64,000 nucleotides of DNA from Bifidobacterium scardovii JCM 12489 = DSM 13734 (GTDB lineage: Bacteria; Actinomycetota; Actinomycetes; Actinomycetales; Bifidobacteriaceae), in NCBI RefSeq assembly GCF_001042635.1, contig NZ_AP012331.1:1302001-1366000 (forward strand). Direction: 5' to 3'. The notes under the pieces are model-generated. The model worked only from the letters and a program-made list of their open reading frames with translations. It was not told where the DNA came from and did no database searches. Of the stretch, positions 55,575 through 63,256 are shown piece after piece (position 1 is the stretch's first letter; each line of letters begins with the position of its first letter). A program made the translations under genes and the position numbers.

Positions 55575-56137
55575 GCGTCCAGAACCTCCTTGCGGCTGGC
55601 GACTCCCAGCTTGTCGGCCGCGCGGTGCACGTACGTGAACACGCTGCCCTTGGAGATGCCCAGCCGGCCCGCGATCTCGTCGGTGGTCAGCCGCCGCGCG
55701 TACAGGCGCAGGGTCTCCTTCTCGCGCGAGGACAGGGAATCCCTCATGTCAACGGACATCTTCGCCGGCACCGTGCCGGACAGCAACCCGTAGGCGGTCT
55801 GCGCGTCACGGAACCCCAAGGCGGCCTGTCCGCCGGTGGGAAGCCCCTGGGCCGCTAGGCGTATCGCGTCGGCGATATCGGTCTTCAGGCGTTCCTTCGC
55901 GAACAGTCCCTGCGCGCCGGCCGCGACCGCCTCCCGCCGGTAGACGTCCACGGAATACGAGGTGACGCACACGATGCCCGTCCCTCCGCTCCTGCGCCGG
56001 ATACGCCGGCACACGTCAGCGCCCGTGATCCCGCCCAACGCCATATCCAACACCAGCACATCCGGCCTGGTATGCGGGTTATGGCAATGCTTGATCGCCA
56101 CTGCCGGCGAACCCGTGCCCCACATGACATAAAAGTC
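55550..56137 (-). pseudogene. LuxR-type response regulator lacking the N terminus
   Basis: The frame carries most of a receiver domain from about DFYVMWGTGSPAVAIKHCHN, including phospho-acceptor Asp in VLVLDMALGG, and a complete LuxR helix-turn-helix (SLSSREKETLRLYARRLTTDEIAGRLGISKGSVFTYVHRAADKLG). The first 25 or so residues, with the acidic pocket, are missing. Upstream the frame runs on only as antisense of an ABC ATPase gene. An internal ATG (56125) could start a 191-residue protein, but without the acidic pair it should not be phosphorylated normally. Confidence 0.82.
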
Positions 56138-56138
56138 C

Positions 56139-56768
56139 TTGGAAACGGCCGAGGTCACCGCGCTGATCGGTCCGAACGGCGCCGGAAAGTCAACCTTGCT
56201 GCACATTTTGCTCGGACTGGAACCAGCCAGTAGCGGTACGGCCACGTTCGATGGCAAACGATACAACGAACTGGGGCCGTCTCCGTTCAATGTTGTTGGA
56301 TCGTTCATCGACGGGCTGACCCCGAATCCGTCGCGGACCGGCCTGAATCATCTTCGCTGGGTAGCGCTGGGTGCCGGCGTTTCGTTCAATCGATGCGATG
56401 AATGCCTGCGGCTCGTGGGATTGTGCGAGGCTTGCAACCGGATGTTCAAGACCTATTCGCTCGGCATGAAGCAGCGCTTGGGCATCGCGACCGCGATCCT
56501 GACCGACGCCCCGTACCTCATACTGGACGAGCCCTTGAACGGTCTCGACCCGGAAGGCATCAAATGGGTACGCGACTTCATCAAGGATTACGTTTCGGGC
56601 CACCGGACCGTCGTCGTCTCAAGCCATTACATGGCCGAGCTCGAACTGGTCGCCGATCACGTCGTGGGTCTGTCGAACGGCCGGAAGGTTCTCGACGGCG
56701 ATATCGACGCGCTGCTCGACAAGTACGGCAGCCTCGAACAGGCGTACTTCAACGTGGTGAAGAGGTGA
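56139..56768 (+). pseudogene. ABC transporter ATPase lacking its N terminus
   Basis: The frame starts abruptly at ETAEVTALIGPNGAGKSTLLH, only a few residues before Walker A, with TTG 56139 as the only start codon and no ribosome-binding site. The first 25-30 residues of the ABC fold (strand and A-loop aromatic) are absent. The rest is complete: signature YSLGMKQRLGIA and Walker B PYLILDEPLNGLDPEG, then SSHYMAELE. It is of the BcrA/lantibiotic-immunity type. It adjoins the truncated response regulator head to head. Confidence 0.8.
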
Positions 56769-56773
56769 GACTG

Positions 56774-57583
56774 ATGACAATGGCATCATCGTCCCGCCAA
56801 CTGTCCTGCCAGCTGCTGCGATACTGCGCGAACCGGCAATTCTACTGGTCGCTATGCGCTGTCCTGGCGTTCACCGCACTGTTCTCGGTACTCGACGTGC
56901 AAACGATTTCCTCGACGGTATCCATCGCGGCGAACGGTGCCATCCACTCGCGCGACGCCCTGGACCAGAACCCGGCGCACATCGTGTCCGACGCCGTGCT
57001 CGCCTCGCCCTACCAGACATCGATCATCCTCATCCCGATCATCGTGGCGTTGAACGTGGCGGCGGGATTCCGATCGGGCGACGAACGCCAATTACGGCTC
57101 CTGTATAACCGCCCATACCCGTTCGTGGCCGGCGATGTGAGTGCGACCGTGCTCTACTGCATCGTCGTCTCGCTGCTGTCATCACTGCTGAATGCGGCGA
57201 TACTCGTGGTGACATTGCATCCGGCCCTGCGGCCGCTGTTTCTCACGGCTACGGTTATCACCGCTCCTTTGCGGGTGACGGTGTTCGCCGTGGTCATGGG
57301 ACTGATCGGCTACATCGCGGCGGTGGCCACGAAGCGTGACATGCCGACGCTGGTCGTGATTCTCCTGCTGCTTGTCGTCTCGTTGTCCGGCGTGCTGAAA
57401 GTGGTTCACGCGGATGTGCTGCTGCCGATGATCGGCGGCAAAAGCTTCGCCTTCGGACGGGCCGTCGAGGCCGGAGAAATTCCGGTGGCCGCGTCTGCAA
57501 TCGTCATGGCATGCTGGCTGGTGGCGTCGCTCGTCGCGGCGGTGATGGTGCGAAGCCGGCTGTTCCTGAAGTCGAAAGCATGA
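56774..57583 (+). CDS. ABC-2 type permease subunit
   Basis: This protein has 269 residues and six membrane segments (for example YWSLCAVLAFTALFSVLDV near 28; SIILIPIIVALNVAAGF near 100; LTATVITAPLRVTVFAVVMGLIGYIAAVA near 165). An extracellular loop follows the first helix. It starts five bases after the ATPase stop and is open throughout. It would need an ATPase partner, and the adjacent one is truncated. Confidence 0.78.
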   Translation: MTMASSSRQLSCQLLRYCANRQFYWSLCAVLAFTALFSVLDVQTISSTVSIAANGAIHSRDALDQNPAHIVSDAVLASPYQTSIILIPIIVALNVAAGFRSGDERQLRLLYNRPYPFVAGDVSATVLYCIVVSLLSSLLNAAILVVTLHPALRPLFLTATVITAPLRVTVFAVVMGLIGYIAAVATKRDMPTLVVILLLLVVSLSGVLKVVHADVLLPMIGGKSFAFGRAVEAGEIPVAASAIVMACWLVASLVAAVMVRSRLFLKSKA

Positions 57584-57596
57584 GGGGAGTGCAGCC

Positions 57597-58277
57597 ATGA
57601 TCAAAGCCCTGATCTACAAGGATGCGACGATACGAATCCTACGAATCGCATGCATACTGGCCCTTTGCTGGGTGGCCATCGTGTATGTGGTCGCACGGCT
57701 GCCGATAAGCCTGGACTTTTCCGGAACCAACCCGCTGAATGCTGAAAGCAGCGTCGCACTCGCGTCACAGGCTCTCGTGATCATCGCCGCCGTTCTGGCA
57801 AACATCGATATCAATTCAGGGGAACCGGCAATCGCCGCGCTCGTCGCCGGCTCCCGATGCCGAACGGCGGCTGCTTTGATGACGGCGAAAATCGTGATCA
57901 TCCTCGTTTTCGGACTGCTCCTGACCATGGTGGGCACCATCGGCAATGCCATCGTCTATGAGCGTGGAAGTACTGGCCGTCTTGTGCTCCAATACATGGC
58001 GTTGGCAACGCTGAACGGCGTTGCGGCACTATCGCTGTCTTTGCTTGCCGGGAATGTGCTACTTGGATTATCCGTCTACTTTCTGGTGCCCATACTGCTC
58101 AAGCCGTTCATCGTCTATCTTGCGCCGGCTACCAGTGGCCTGTTCTATTCGACGGCGATCCGCGCAATGGTCCACGGTACGACACCTCTGCCGAACCTGT
58201 CAGTGCTGTTCGGATGGTTGTTCACCTTTCTGCTCGCGGGCTACTTATCGATAGTCATGCGGATCCTTGACCGATGA
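57597..58277 (+). CDS. ABC-2 type permease subunit, second
   Basis: This protein of 226 residues is almost entirely hydrophobic with six membrane segments (IACILALCWVAIVYVVA first; YLSIVMRIL last). The ATG follows GAGGGGAG. It lies 13 bases after the first permease gene and completes a three-gene ABC module. Its stop is 8 bases from the stop of the HEPN-like gene on the other strand. Confidence 0.75.
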   Translation: MIKALIYKDATIRILRIACILALCWVAIVYVVARLPISLDFSGTNPLNAESSVALASQALVIIAAVLANIDINSGEPAIAALVAGSRCRTAAALMTAKIVIILVFGLLLTMVGTIGNAIVYERGSTGRLVLQYMALATLNGVAALSLSLLAGNVLLGLSVYFLVPILLKPFIVYLAPATSGLFYSTAIRAMVHGTTPLPNLSVLFGWLFTFLLAGYLSIVMRILDR

Positions 58278-58285
58278 CAATATTG

Positions 58286-58978
58286 TCAGATGGATGTTAG
58301 CCCATTGAGGGGATCGGGCCGTTGTCCGCGTAAATCAGGCACGCGCGATTGGTTGCGAATCCAATCAGCGGCTTTTGGATTGATGATATGCGCGATCCAC
58401 AGGAGATTTTCCCATCGGGCATCAAGATAATTGTCTTCTTCAGTCACGTTTGGCTGGATGAGTGGTTCTTGATGGCTGCATCGGTTGCGCAGTTCCAACA
58501 GTTGAACAACATGGCTCTCGAATTCTTTGCGACGTCGAGACCGGTAATACGGCATACCACCATTGGTTTGGTCGCGCAGCGCTTTCCAAACAGTCGGCTC
58601 TAACTTGCGTACGAGAAGAAACCGCCATGAATCTAATGAGAGCCCGGCGATTACTCGATCAGGGGTGAGACTACGTCCAGAATATCGGATGCGTTTCCTG
58701 ACTCGTTCGACAGCTTTCTTGAACTCATAGTCAAAACCAAAGTAGTCGGAACAGTCATACCAATTCTTCTGACCACATTCAGCGATTAGCCGATTCGCGA
58801 TGAAATTGCGCAAAAGGACTTCCACATGAGCGATGTCTTCAAGATAAGCCTTTGACAGACGGGCGTTCCACACATACAGAGCTACTGGATCCGCCGCCGC
58901 GTCCTCATATCGTTTCATGCGTTCATTGGAGAACCAGTCTCGTAGGTCCTTGAGCGTGACTTGCGTTACATCGGTCAT
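58286..58978 (-). CDS. Abi-like HEPN-domain protein (possible abortive-infection factor)
   Basis: This protein has 230 residues. The C-terminal half carries LLELRNRCSHQEP, with Arg164-x4-His169 matching the RX4-6H active site of HEPN ribonucleases and the LRNRCAHHEP form of the Abi_2/AbiD-F family. The N-terminal half is helical (ALYVWNARLSKAYLEDIAHVEVLLRNFIANRL), another Abi-like mark. Its lower GC and lone position suggest horizontal gain. No antitoxin gene is seen next to it; Abi_2 proteins often act alone. Confidence 0.78.
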   Translation of the reverse strand: MTDVTQVTLKDLRDWFSNERMKRYEDAAADPVALYVWNARLSKAYLEDIAHVEVLLRNFIANRLIAECGQKNWYDCSDYFGFDYEFKKAVERVRKRIRYSGRSLTPDRVIAGLSLDSWRFLLVRKLEPTVWKALRDQTNGGMPYYRSRRRKEFESHVVQLLELRNRCSHQEPLIQPNVTEEDNYLDARWENLLWIAHIINPKAADWIRNQSRVPDLRGQRPDPLNGLTSI

Positions 58979-59286
58979 GAGACCTATAATATTTGATGCA
59001 AGGCCCCGTGAAAGTCACTCATGCGAAACATCATGAAACTCCGGGGTCATCGTATATCCTCGCGCGTGATGGGCGAAACCCGATTCGGCGCCTGTATGTG
59101 CGCCGCCCGTGTGCGTCTCAAACCCCTCGGCGACGTGTATCGCGACGAACTTGTACGCCGCGATACCGCTGAGGAACGGCTGACCGGAGAGCAATGAGGT
59201 GCCCGGCCATCATGTCATGCGATTGCCTGACATGATGTTGTACTTGTGTCTGCGATCGGATCAAATAGAATGGCATAAGTGCCGTC
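58979..59286. other. Intergenic region, possible remnants
   Basis: This stretch of 308 bp between the HEPN gene and a small membrane protein is mostly without recognisable genes. A 43-codon frame (59066-59197, GTG start) has no ribosome-binding site and no family, so I do not call it. Confidence 0.4.
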
Positions 59287-59598
59287 ATGAAGCCGGAACT
59301 CAAGGAAGACGGGGCGATCGCCATGGCAAAGTCCGATGATGACGAGTCAGTGCGGGAACGCGGTGCCCAACGGCCGGTCGCCGTACTGCTGTCCGTATCC
59401 GTCGCGTTGCAGGCGCTCGCTTTTGCGATTCCGGGAGATGCCCTGAGTCTGCTCTGTCGAGCCGTCGGCGTGCTGCTGTTGATCGTGGCGTTGCTCGTAT
59501 CGCTGAAAGGCGGCGCCAATGGAAAGCCCTTCCTTGCCGTAGGGATCGGCGCAGTTGCGGGCTTGGCGGCTATTGCTTCAGTGATCACGCTCCTGTAG
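59287..59598 (+). CDS. Small two-helix membrane protein
   Basis: This protein of 103 residues has a charged N terminus (KSDDDESVRERGAQRP) and three closely spaced hydrophobic stretches (VAVLLSVSVALQALAFAIP, LLCRAVGVLLLIVALLVSL, FLAVGIGAVAGLAAIASVITLL). ATG 59287 or ATG 59323 could start it; neither has a strong ribosome-binding site. The function is unknown. Confidence 0.5.
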   Translation: MKPELKEDGAIAMAKSDDDESVRERGAQRPVAVLLSVSVALQALAFAIPGDALSLLCRAVGVLLLIVALLVSLKGGANGKPFLAVGIGAVAGLAAIASVITLL

Positions 59599-59909
59599 CC
59601 CGCGCTGCTGCGTGCCGCCGCAATCCGACTCTTCGGTGGGTCGCCTGAGTGTGCATCACCGGGCCGACTGACCGGTTATCGGCATCCGGGGAGGCGTTTC
59701 AGTCCGTCGCATTGATGCCGGACGAGGGGAGAGCCGCCCTGGCTGTCTGCGGGGATGGGTTTCGTTCGGCCTGTGTCCTCTATGGGGGACGTGTGTCCCG
59801 GCCGGTGTCCCCCTAGGGGGGCGGATGGACCGTGATCCGTTGCCTTCCGTTGCGGTTTGGCGTTGTCTTGAATGGTCAACGAATAACGTGGCATTCAAGG
59901 AGATGCGAT
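59599..59909. promoter_or_regulatory. Leader of the ABC operon with GGGGGAC/GTCCCCC inverted repeat
   Basis: This gap of 311 bp holds no gene. GGGGGAC (59784-59790) and GTCCCCC (59807-59813) form an inverted repeat, and the second arm is part of CCCCCTAGGGGG (59809-59820), itself a palindrome. It lies 90-125 bases before the ATPase start and may be an operator for a two-component regulator or a leader hairpin. The rest is unremarkable. Confidence 0.4.
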
Positions 59910-60998
59910 ATGAGCGTTCCGCAATATGTGACACATCTGGCGGATATGGCCGACGACGCGGTGCTGACGCGTGGGCTGGTGAAACAGTATGGCGGTTTCC
60001 GTGCGGTGAACGGGTTGAATCTGAATGTGCCGGCGCATGGCGTGTATGGTCTGCTGGGGCCGAACGGCGCGGGCAAGTCCACGACGATGAAGCTGCTGCT
60101 CGGCCTGACCTCGGCCACGGGCGGCGACATGTGGATGCTGGGCGAGAAGGTGGACGGCCGGCACCGGTTGCAGCCGGGGCGTGTGGGTTCGCTGATCGAG
60201 GGGCCGAGCTTTTACCCGGGCCTGTCCGGTCTGGACAACTGCCGTATGGTGGCCGACTATCTGAACCTGCCGTATTCGGCCGCGCCGGCGATCCTGAAAC
60301 GGGTCGGCCTGGCCGGTCACGAGGACAAGAAGGCGAAGGACTATTCGCTGGGCATGAAGCAGCGGCTCGGCATCGCGATGGCGTTGATATCGCAGCCCGA
60401 GCTGCTGCTGTTGGACGAGCCGACGAACGGGTTGGACGCCGAGGCCGTGGTCGAGGTGCGCGAGATGATCATGGGTCTGAGCCGCGAGCAGGGCATCACG
60501 GTGATCATCAGCAGCCATATCCTTTCCGAGATCGAGAAGATGGCGCCGGTCGTGGGCATCATCGCCTCCGGGCGACTGCTGTATCAGGGTTCGCTCGATA
60601 GTCTGCGCGAGGAGGGGCATATCGACCTGAGGGTTTCGGACGCGAAGCTGGCGGCGGCGATGCTGGGCTCGGATCGGATCGACTACCGGTGGCTGCCGGA
60701 CAGGGATGGCGGCGTGCTGCGTCTGCCGGAACTGCCGGACCAGCGGATCGGCGCCCTGGTCACGCAACTGGTCGGCCAGGGTGTCGCGGTCTATCGTGTC
60801 GCCTCTGAGCGCAAGACGCTGGAGCAGGCGTTCCTCGAACTGATCGAGAGCCCGCGGAACCACGAACCCGCGTCGCATCCGACGCAGGGCGCGGCGGTTT
60901 CCGGTGCCGTGCCGCGGCCCGCGCGCGCATCCTCGCGCCAATCGTCGCCTGCCGTGGGGCGGGCGGCGTTCGTTCCGGCGAACGGAGGCGCACGATGA
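59910..60998 (+). CDS. ABC transporter ATPase (bacteriocin-immunity/BcrA type)
   Basis: This protein has 362 residues. The ABC fold starts with LTRGLVKQYGGFRAVNGLNL, then Walker A GLLGPNGAGKSTTMK, signature DYSLGMKQRLGIA, Walker B ELLLLDEPTNGLDAE and the switch His in SSHILSEIE. The last 50 residues are a Ser/Ala/Pro-rich tail. Such ATPases pair with ABC-2 permeases to expel lantibiotics or bacitracin-like peptides. The ATG follows AAGGAG; the stop overlaps the first permease by ATGA. Confidence 0.92.
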   Translation: MSVPQYVTHLADMADDAVLTRGLVKQYGGFRAVNGLNLNVPAHGVYGLLGPNGAGKSTTMKLLLGLTSATGGDMWMLGEKVDGRHRLQPGRVGSLIEGPSFYPGLSGLDNCRMVADYLNLPYSAAPAILKRVGLAGHEDKKAKDYSLGMKQRLGIAMALISQPELLLLDEPTNGLDAEAVVEVREMIMGLSREQGITVIISSHILSEIEKMAPVVGIIASGRLLYQGSLDSLREEGHIDLRVSDAKLAAAMLGSDRIDYRWLPDRDGGVLRLPELPDQRIGALVTQLVGQGVAVYRVASERKTLEQAFLELIESPRNHEPASHPTQGAAVSGAVPRPARASSRQSSPAVGRAAFVPANGGAR

Positions 60999-61831
60999 GC
61001 GGCATGATCGTGTACGCGGGATCGCGTCGCATATCTCGTCCCCGTGTGAAGAGCGGCGATCCGTTCACCTTGGCGCGTATGGAGTTGTTGAAGGTGCGGG
61101 GGTCGTTGTTCTGGTGGATGTGGCTGGGCATGGTCCTGCTGGTATCGGCGTGGGCCGGCATGGCGTTCGCGAAACGCGCCGGCAGCCCCACCCCGGCGTT
61201 GCGGTCGATTGCGTTGTCCGACGGCGAGGTCTATCAGATCGTGAGCCTCCTGGCCCCGATTCTGGCGGCCCTGTTGACCAGCCGCATCGCCGTGTTGGAG
61301 ACCACGGAACGCATGAATGTGAAATGGCTGTCGTTCGGCCAGTCGGACGCGGCCCGGTTCGTCGGCAAGCTCATCGTCGCCGGCGCCGCCGTCGGCGTCT
61401 GCTTCCTCATCCCCCTGTTGTGGGTTCCATTGGTGGCCAAGACCCTTGGTTTCACGGCGGCGGGCTCGTTCACGGCGCTGCTGTGGGTGCCGGCATCGGT
61501 CGGTTTTCTGTCCGCGATGGCCACGAGCGCGGTCCAGCTGATGCTCTCGATGGTGATCGACCGTCAGGCCATCGGCTTGGGAATCGGCGTGATCGCCGGC
61601 GTGCTGGCCTCCGGCCTGGGAGCGATGAACAAGCCGGCATTGGGCTGGCTGTTCCCGGCCGGCCTGAGTTCGGCCGCAAGCCCGTTCGTCAGGTCCGTGG
61701 ACGTGGACGGCAACGCCGCGATGCTGCTCGCCGCACGCCCGTGGATGCTCGTCATCGCCGCGGCCGTGGCGTTCCTCGGTTGGACGTTGGTCTCGGTGGC
61801 CGTGGTCAAGGTGAAGGAGTCAAGACGATGA
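60995..61831 (+). CDS. ABC-2 type permease, first of two
   Basis: This protein has 278 residues. After a cytosolic start come six membrane segments (FWWMWLGMVLLVSAWAGMAF; IVSLLAPILAALLTSRIA; FVGKLIVAGAAVGVCFLIPLLW; and three more). It has the lantibiotic-immunity permease look, with a MELLKVRGSLFWW entry into helix 1. It is translationally coupled to genes on both sides (ATGA overlaps). Confidence 0.85.
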   Translation: MSGMIVYAGSRRISRPRVKSGDPFTLARMELLKVRGSLFWWMWLGMVLLVSAWAGMAFAKRAGSPTPALRSIALSDGEVYQIVSLLAPILAALLTSRIAVLETTERMNVKWLSFGQSDAARFVGKLIVAGAAVGVCFLIPLLWVPLVAKTLGFTAAGSFTALLWVPASVGFLSAMATSAVQLMLSMVIDRQAIGLGIGVIAGVLASGLGAMNKPALGWLFPAGLSSAASPFVRSVDVDGNAAMLLAARPWMLVIAAAVAFLGWTLVSVAVVKVKESRR

Positions 61832-62646
61832 CGCGCGCAAACACGATGAATCCGGCAATGAACCATGCGATGCCCCGCACGCATGCGGCACCGCGCCGCA
61901 AACCGTCCGTGTGGGCGGCGTTCCGGTGGGAGTCGCGCAAGGCAGGCAACCTGTGGTATTGGATCGTGACCGTCCTGTTCGACGCGATCGGCATGTTCAA
62001 CGGGTGGAGCCAGTACGCCGGCTACCAGGCGGAGTTCGCCAGGCAGGGCGTGACCTGGGCGGCGATCTGGGGTCAGGCGATCCTCCTGCCGAGCATGGTG
62101 TTCATGCCGGTGCTCGTGGCCGCATTCGCCGCGCAGGTCGAAGCCAACGAGCATCGAGGCCGCAACTGGCAGCGCCTGAACGCCACCGGCACCGTGAACG
62201 CGGCGATCGCCGGCAAGATGCTGTACGGTCTGATGGCCTCGTTCCTCACCGTCCTCGTGTTCGAGGCCGAGTTCATCCTCGTCGGACGCCTCGCCGCCGG
62301 TTTCGATCCGGCGCGACTCGGCCCGTTCCTGCTGCGCGGCATCCCGTTGACGCTGTCGGTGTGGGCGATCATGACGCTCACGCAGGCGGTGAGCGCGAAG
62401 GCGGAATCGTTCGCGGGCACGATGAGCGTGATGATGGTCCTGACCATCGGCGGCTGCACCCTGAGCCTGGCCGCGCCCGCCGTCGCCCAGCTGTATCCGC
62501 TCGCCCTGATCACCAGCGCCTCCGCCGCCCGCGACCTCGCCGATGTCGCCAGCCCGGCTTCCATGCTCGTCTCGACGATCGCCGCCGCCGTCTGGGTCGC
62601 CGTCAGCGCCCTGATCTTCCGCCGGCTCGCCGAACGAGCCATCTGA
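61828..62646 (+). CDS. ABC-2 type permease, second
   Basis: This protein of 272 residues has six membrane segments, similar in plan to the preceding permease (FRWESRKAGNLWYWIVTVLF, then GQAILLPSMVFMPVLVAAFAAQVEANEHRGRNWQ). The two probably form a heterodimer. The overlap ATGA with the gene before keeps expression in step. An imperfect GC hairpin (about 62673-62722) follows the stop. Confidence 0.85.
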   Translation: MTRANTMNPAMNHAMPRTHAAPRRKPSVWAAFRWESRKAGNLWYWIVTVLFDAIGMFNGWSQYAGYQAEFARQGVTWAAIWGQAILLPSMVFMPVLVAAFAAQVEANEHRGRNWQRLNATGTVNAAIAGKMLYGLMASFLTVLVFEAEFILVGRLAAGFDPARLGPFLLRGIPLTLSVWAIMTLTQAVSAKAESFAGTMSVMMVLTIGGCTLSLAAPAVAQLYPLALITSASAARDLADVASPASMLVSTIAAAVWVAVSALIFRRLAERAI

Positions 62647-62767
62647 CGCTTCTCTCCGCCGCTTTCGACGCCAGCTCCTTTCAGCGGGGAGTCGGATTGC
62701 AAACCTTGTCTCCCTCGCTGAGGGGGGCGTCCCGATGCGGCATCCATATGTATCGAAAGGTTTCATC

Positions 62768-63220
62768 ATGCGCACCATCACCAACCGACGCGGCGAACGG
62801 GTCATACGTCTGCCGCATCGCGTCATCGCCGTCCTCCTCGCGGTTTTCGCCGCGATCATGCTCGCCGGCTGCTCGACCGGCATCGGCGTGTCCGGAGACA
62901 AGGACCTCAAGGGCGCGCGCACCACGGGCAACGACTCCTACACGGGTGTCTACCAGGCCGACTACGACAAGTTCACCGGCGAGGAGACCGTGTTCGGCGG
63001 CACCGGCAAGGAGACCTCCATCCACCTGACCGGTACCATCGAGAACATGTCCGGCATCGGCAAAATCCTTGTGGCCAACGGCAGCGACGCGAAGCGAGCC
63101 GTGCCCGTCACGGATGGCGCAATCGATCAGACCTATGACGTCGAAGGCACCAGCTTCTATGTCTACGTGACCGGCGACCAATTCACCGGAACCGTGAATC
63201 TCACCTCCAAGGAGCAATAG
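62768..63220 (+). CDS. Small lipoprotein
   Basis: This protein has 150 residues. A basic N region and hydrophobic core (VIAVLLAVFAAIM) lead to a lipobox LAGC with Cys35 as the lipid-bearing residue. The mature part is small, mostly beta-like and acidic (TTGNDSYTGVYQADYDKFTGEE). It lies between the ABC operon and a sensor kinase, a position where bacteriocin-immunity lipoproteins or sensing partners occur. ATG 62768 follows GAAAGG. Confidence 0.82.
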   Translation: MRTITNRRGERVIRLPHRVIAVLLAVFAAIMLAGCSTGIGVSGDKDLKGARTTGNDSYTGVYQADYDKFTGEETVFGGTGKETSIHLTGTIENMSGIGKILVANGSDAKRAVPVTDGAIDQTYDVEGTSFYVYVTGDQFTGTVNLTSKEQ

Positions 63221-63256
63221 AATGGTCGACGGTGCATCGAGGGGGAGAGGAGCGGA

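Noticed and set aside
59066..59197. A 43-codon frame with GTG start
   Set aside because: No ribosome-binding site or family likeness.
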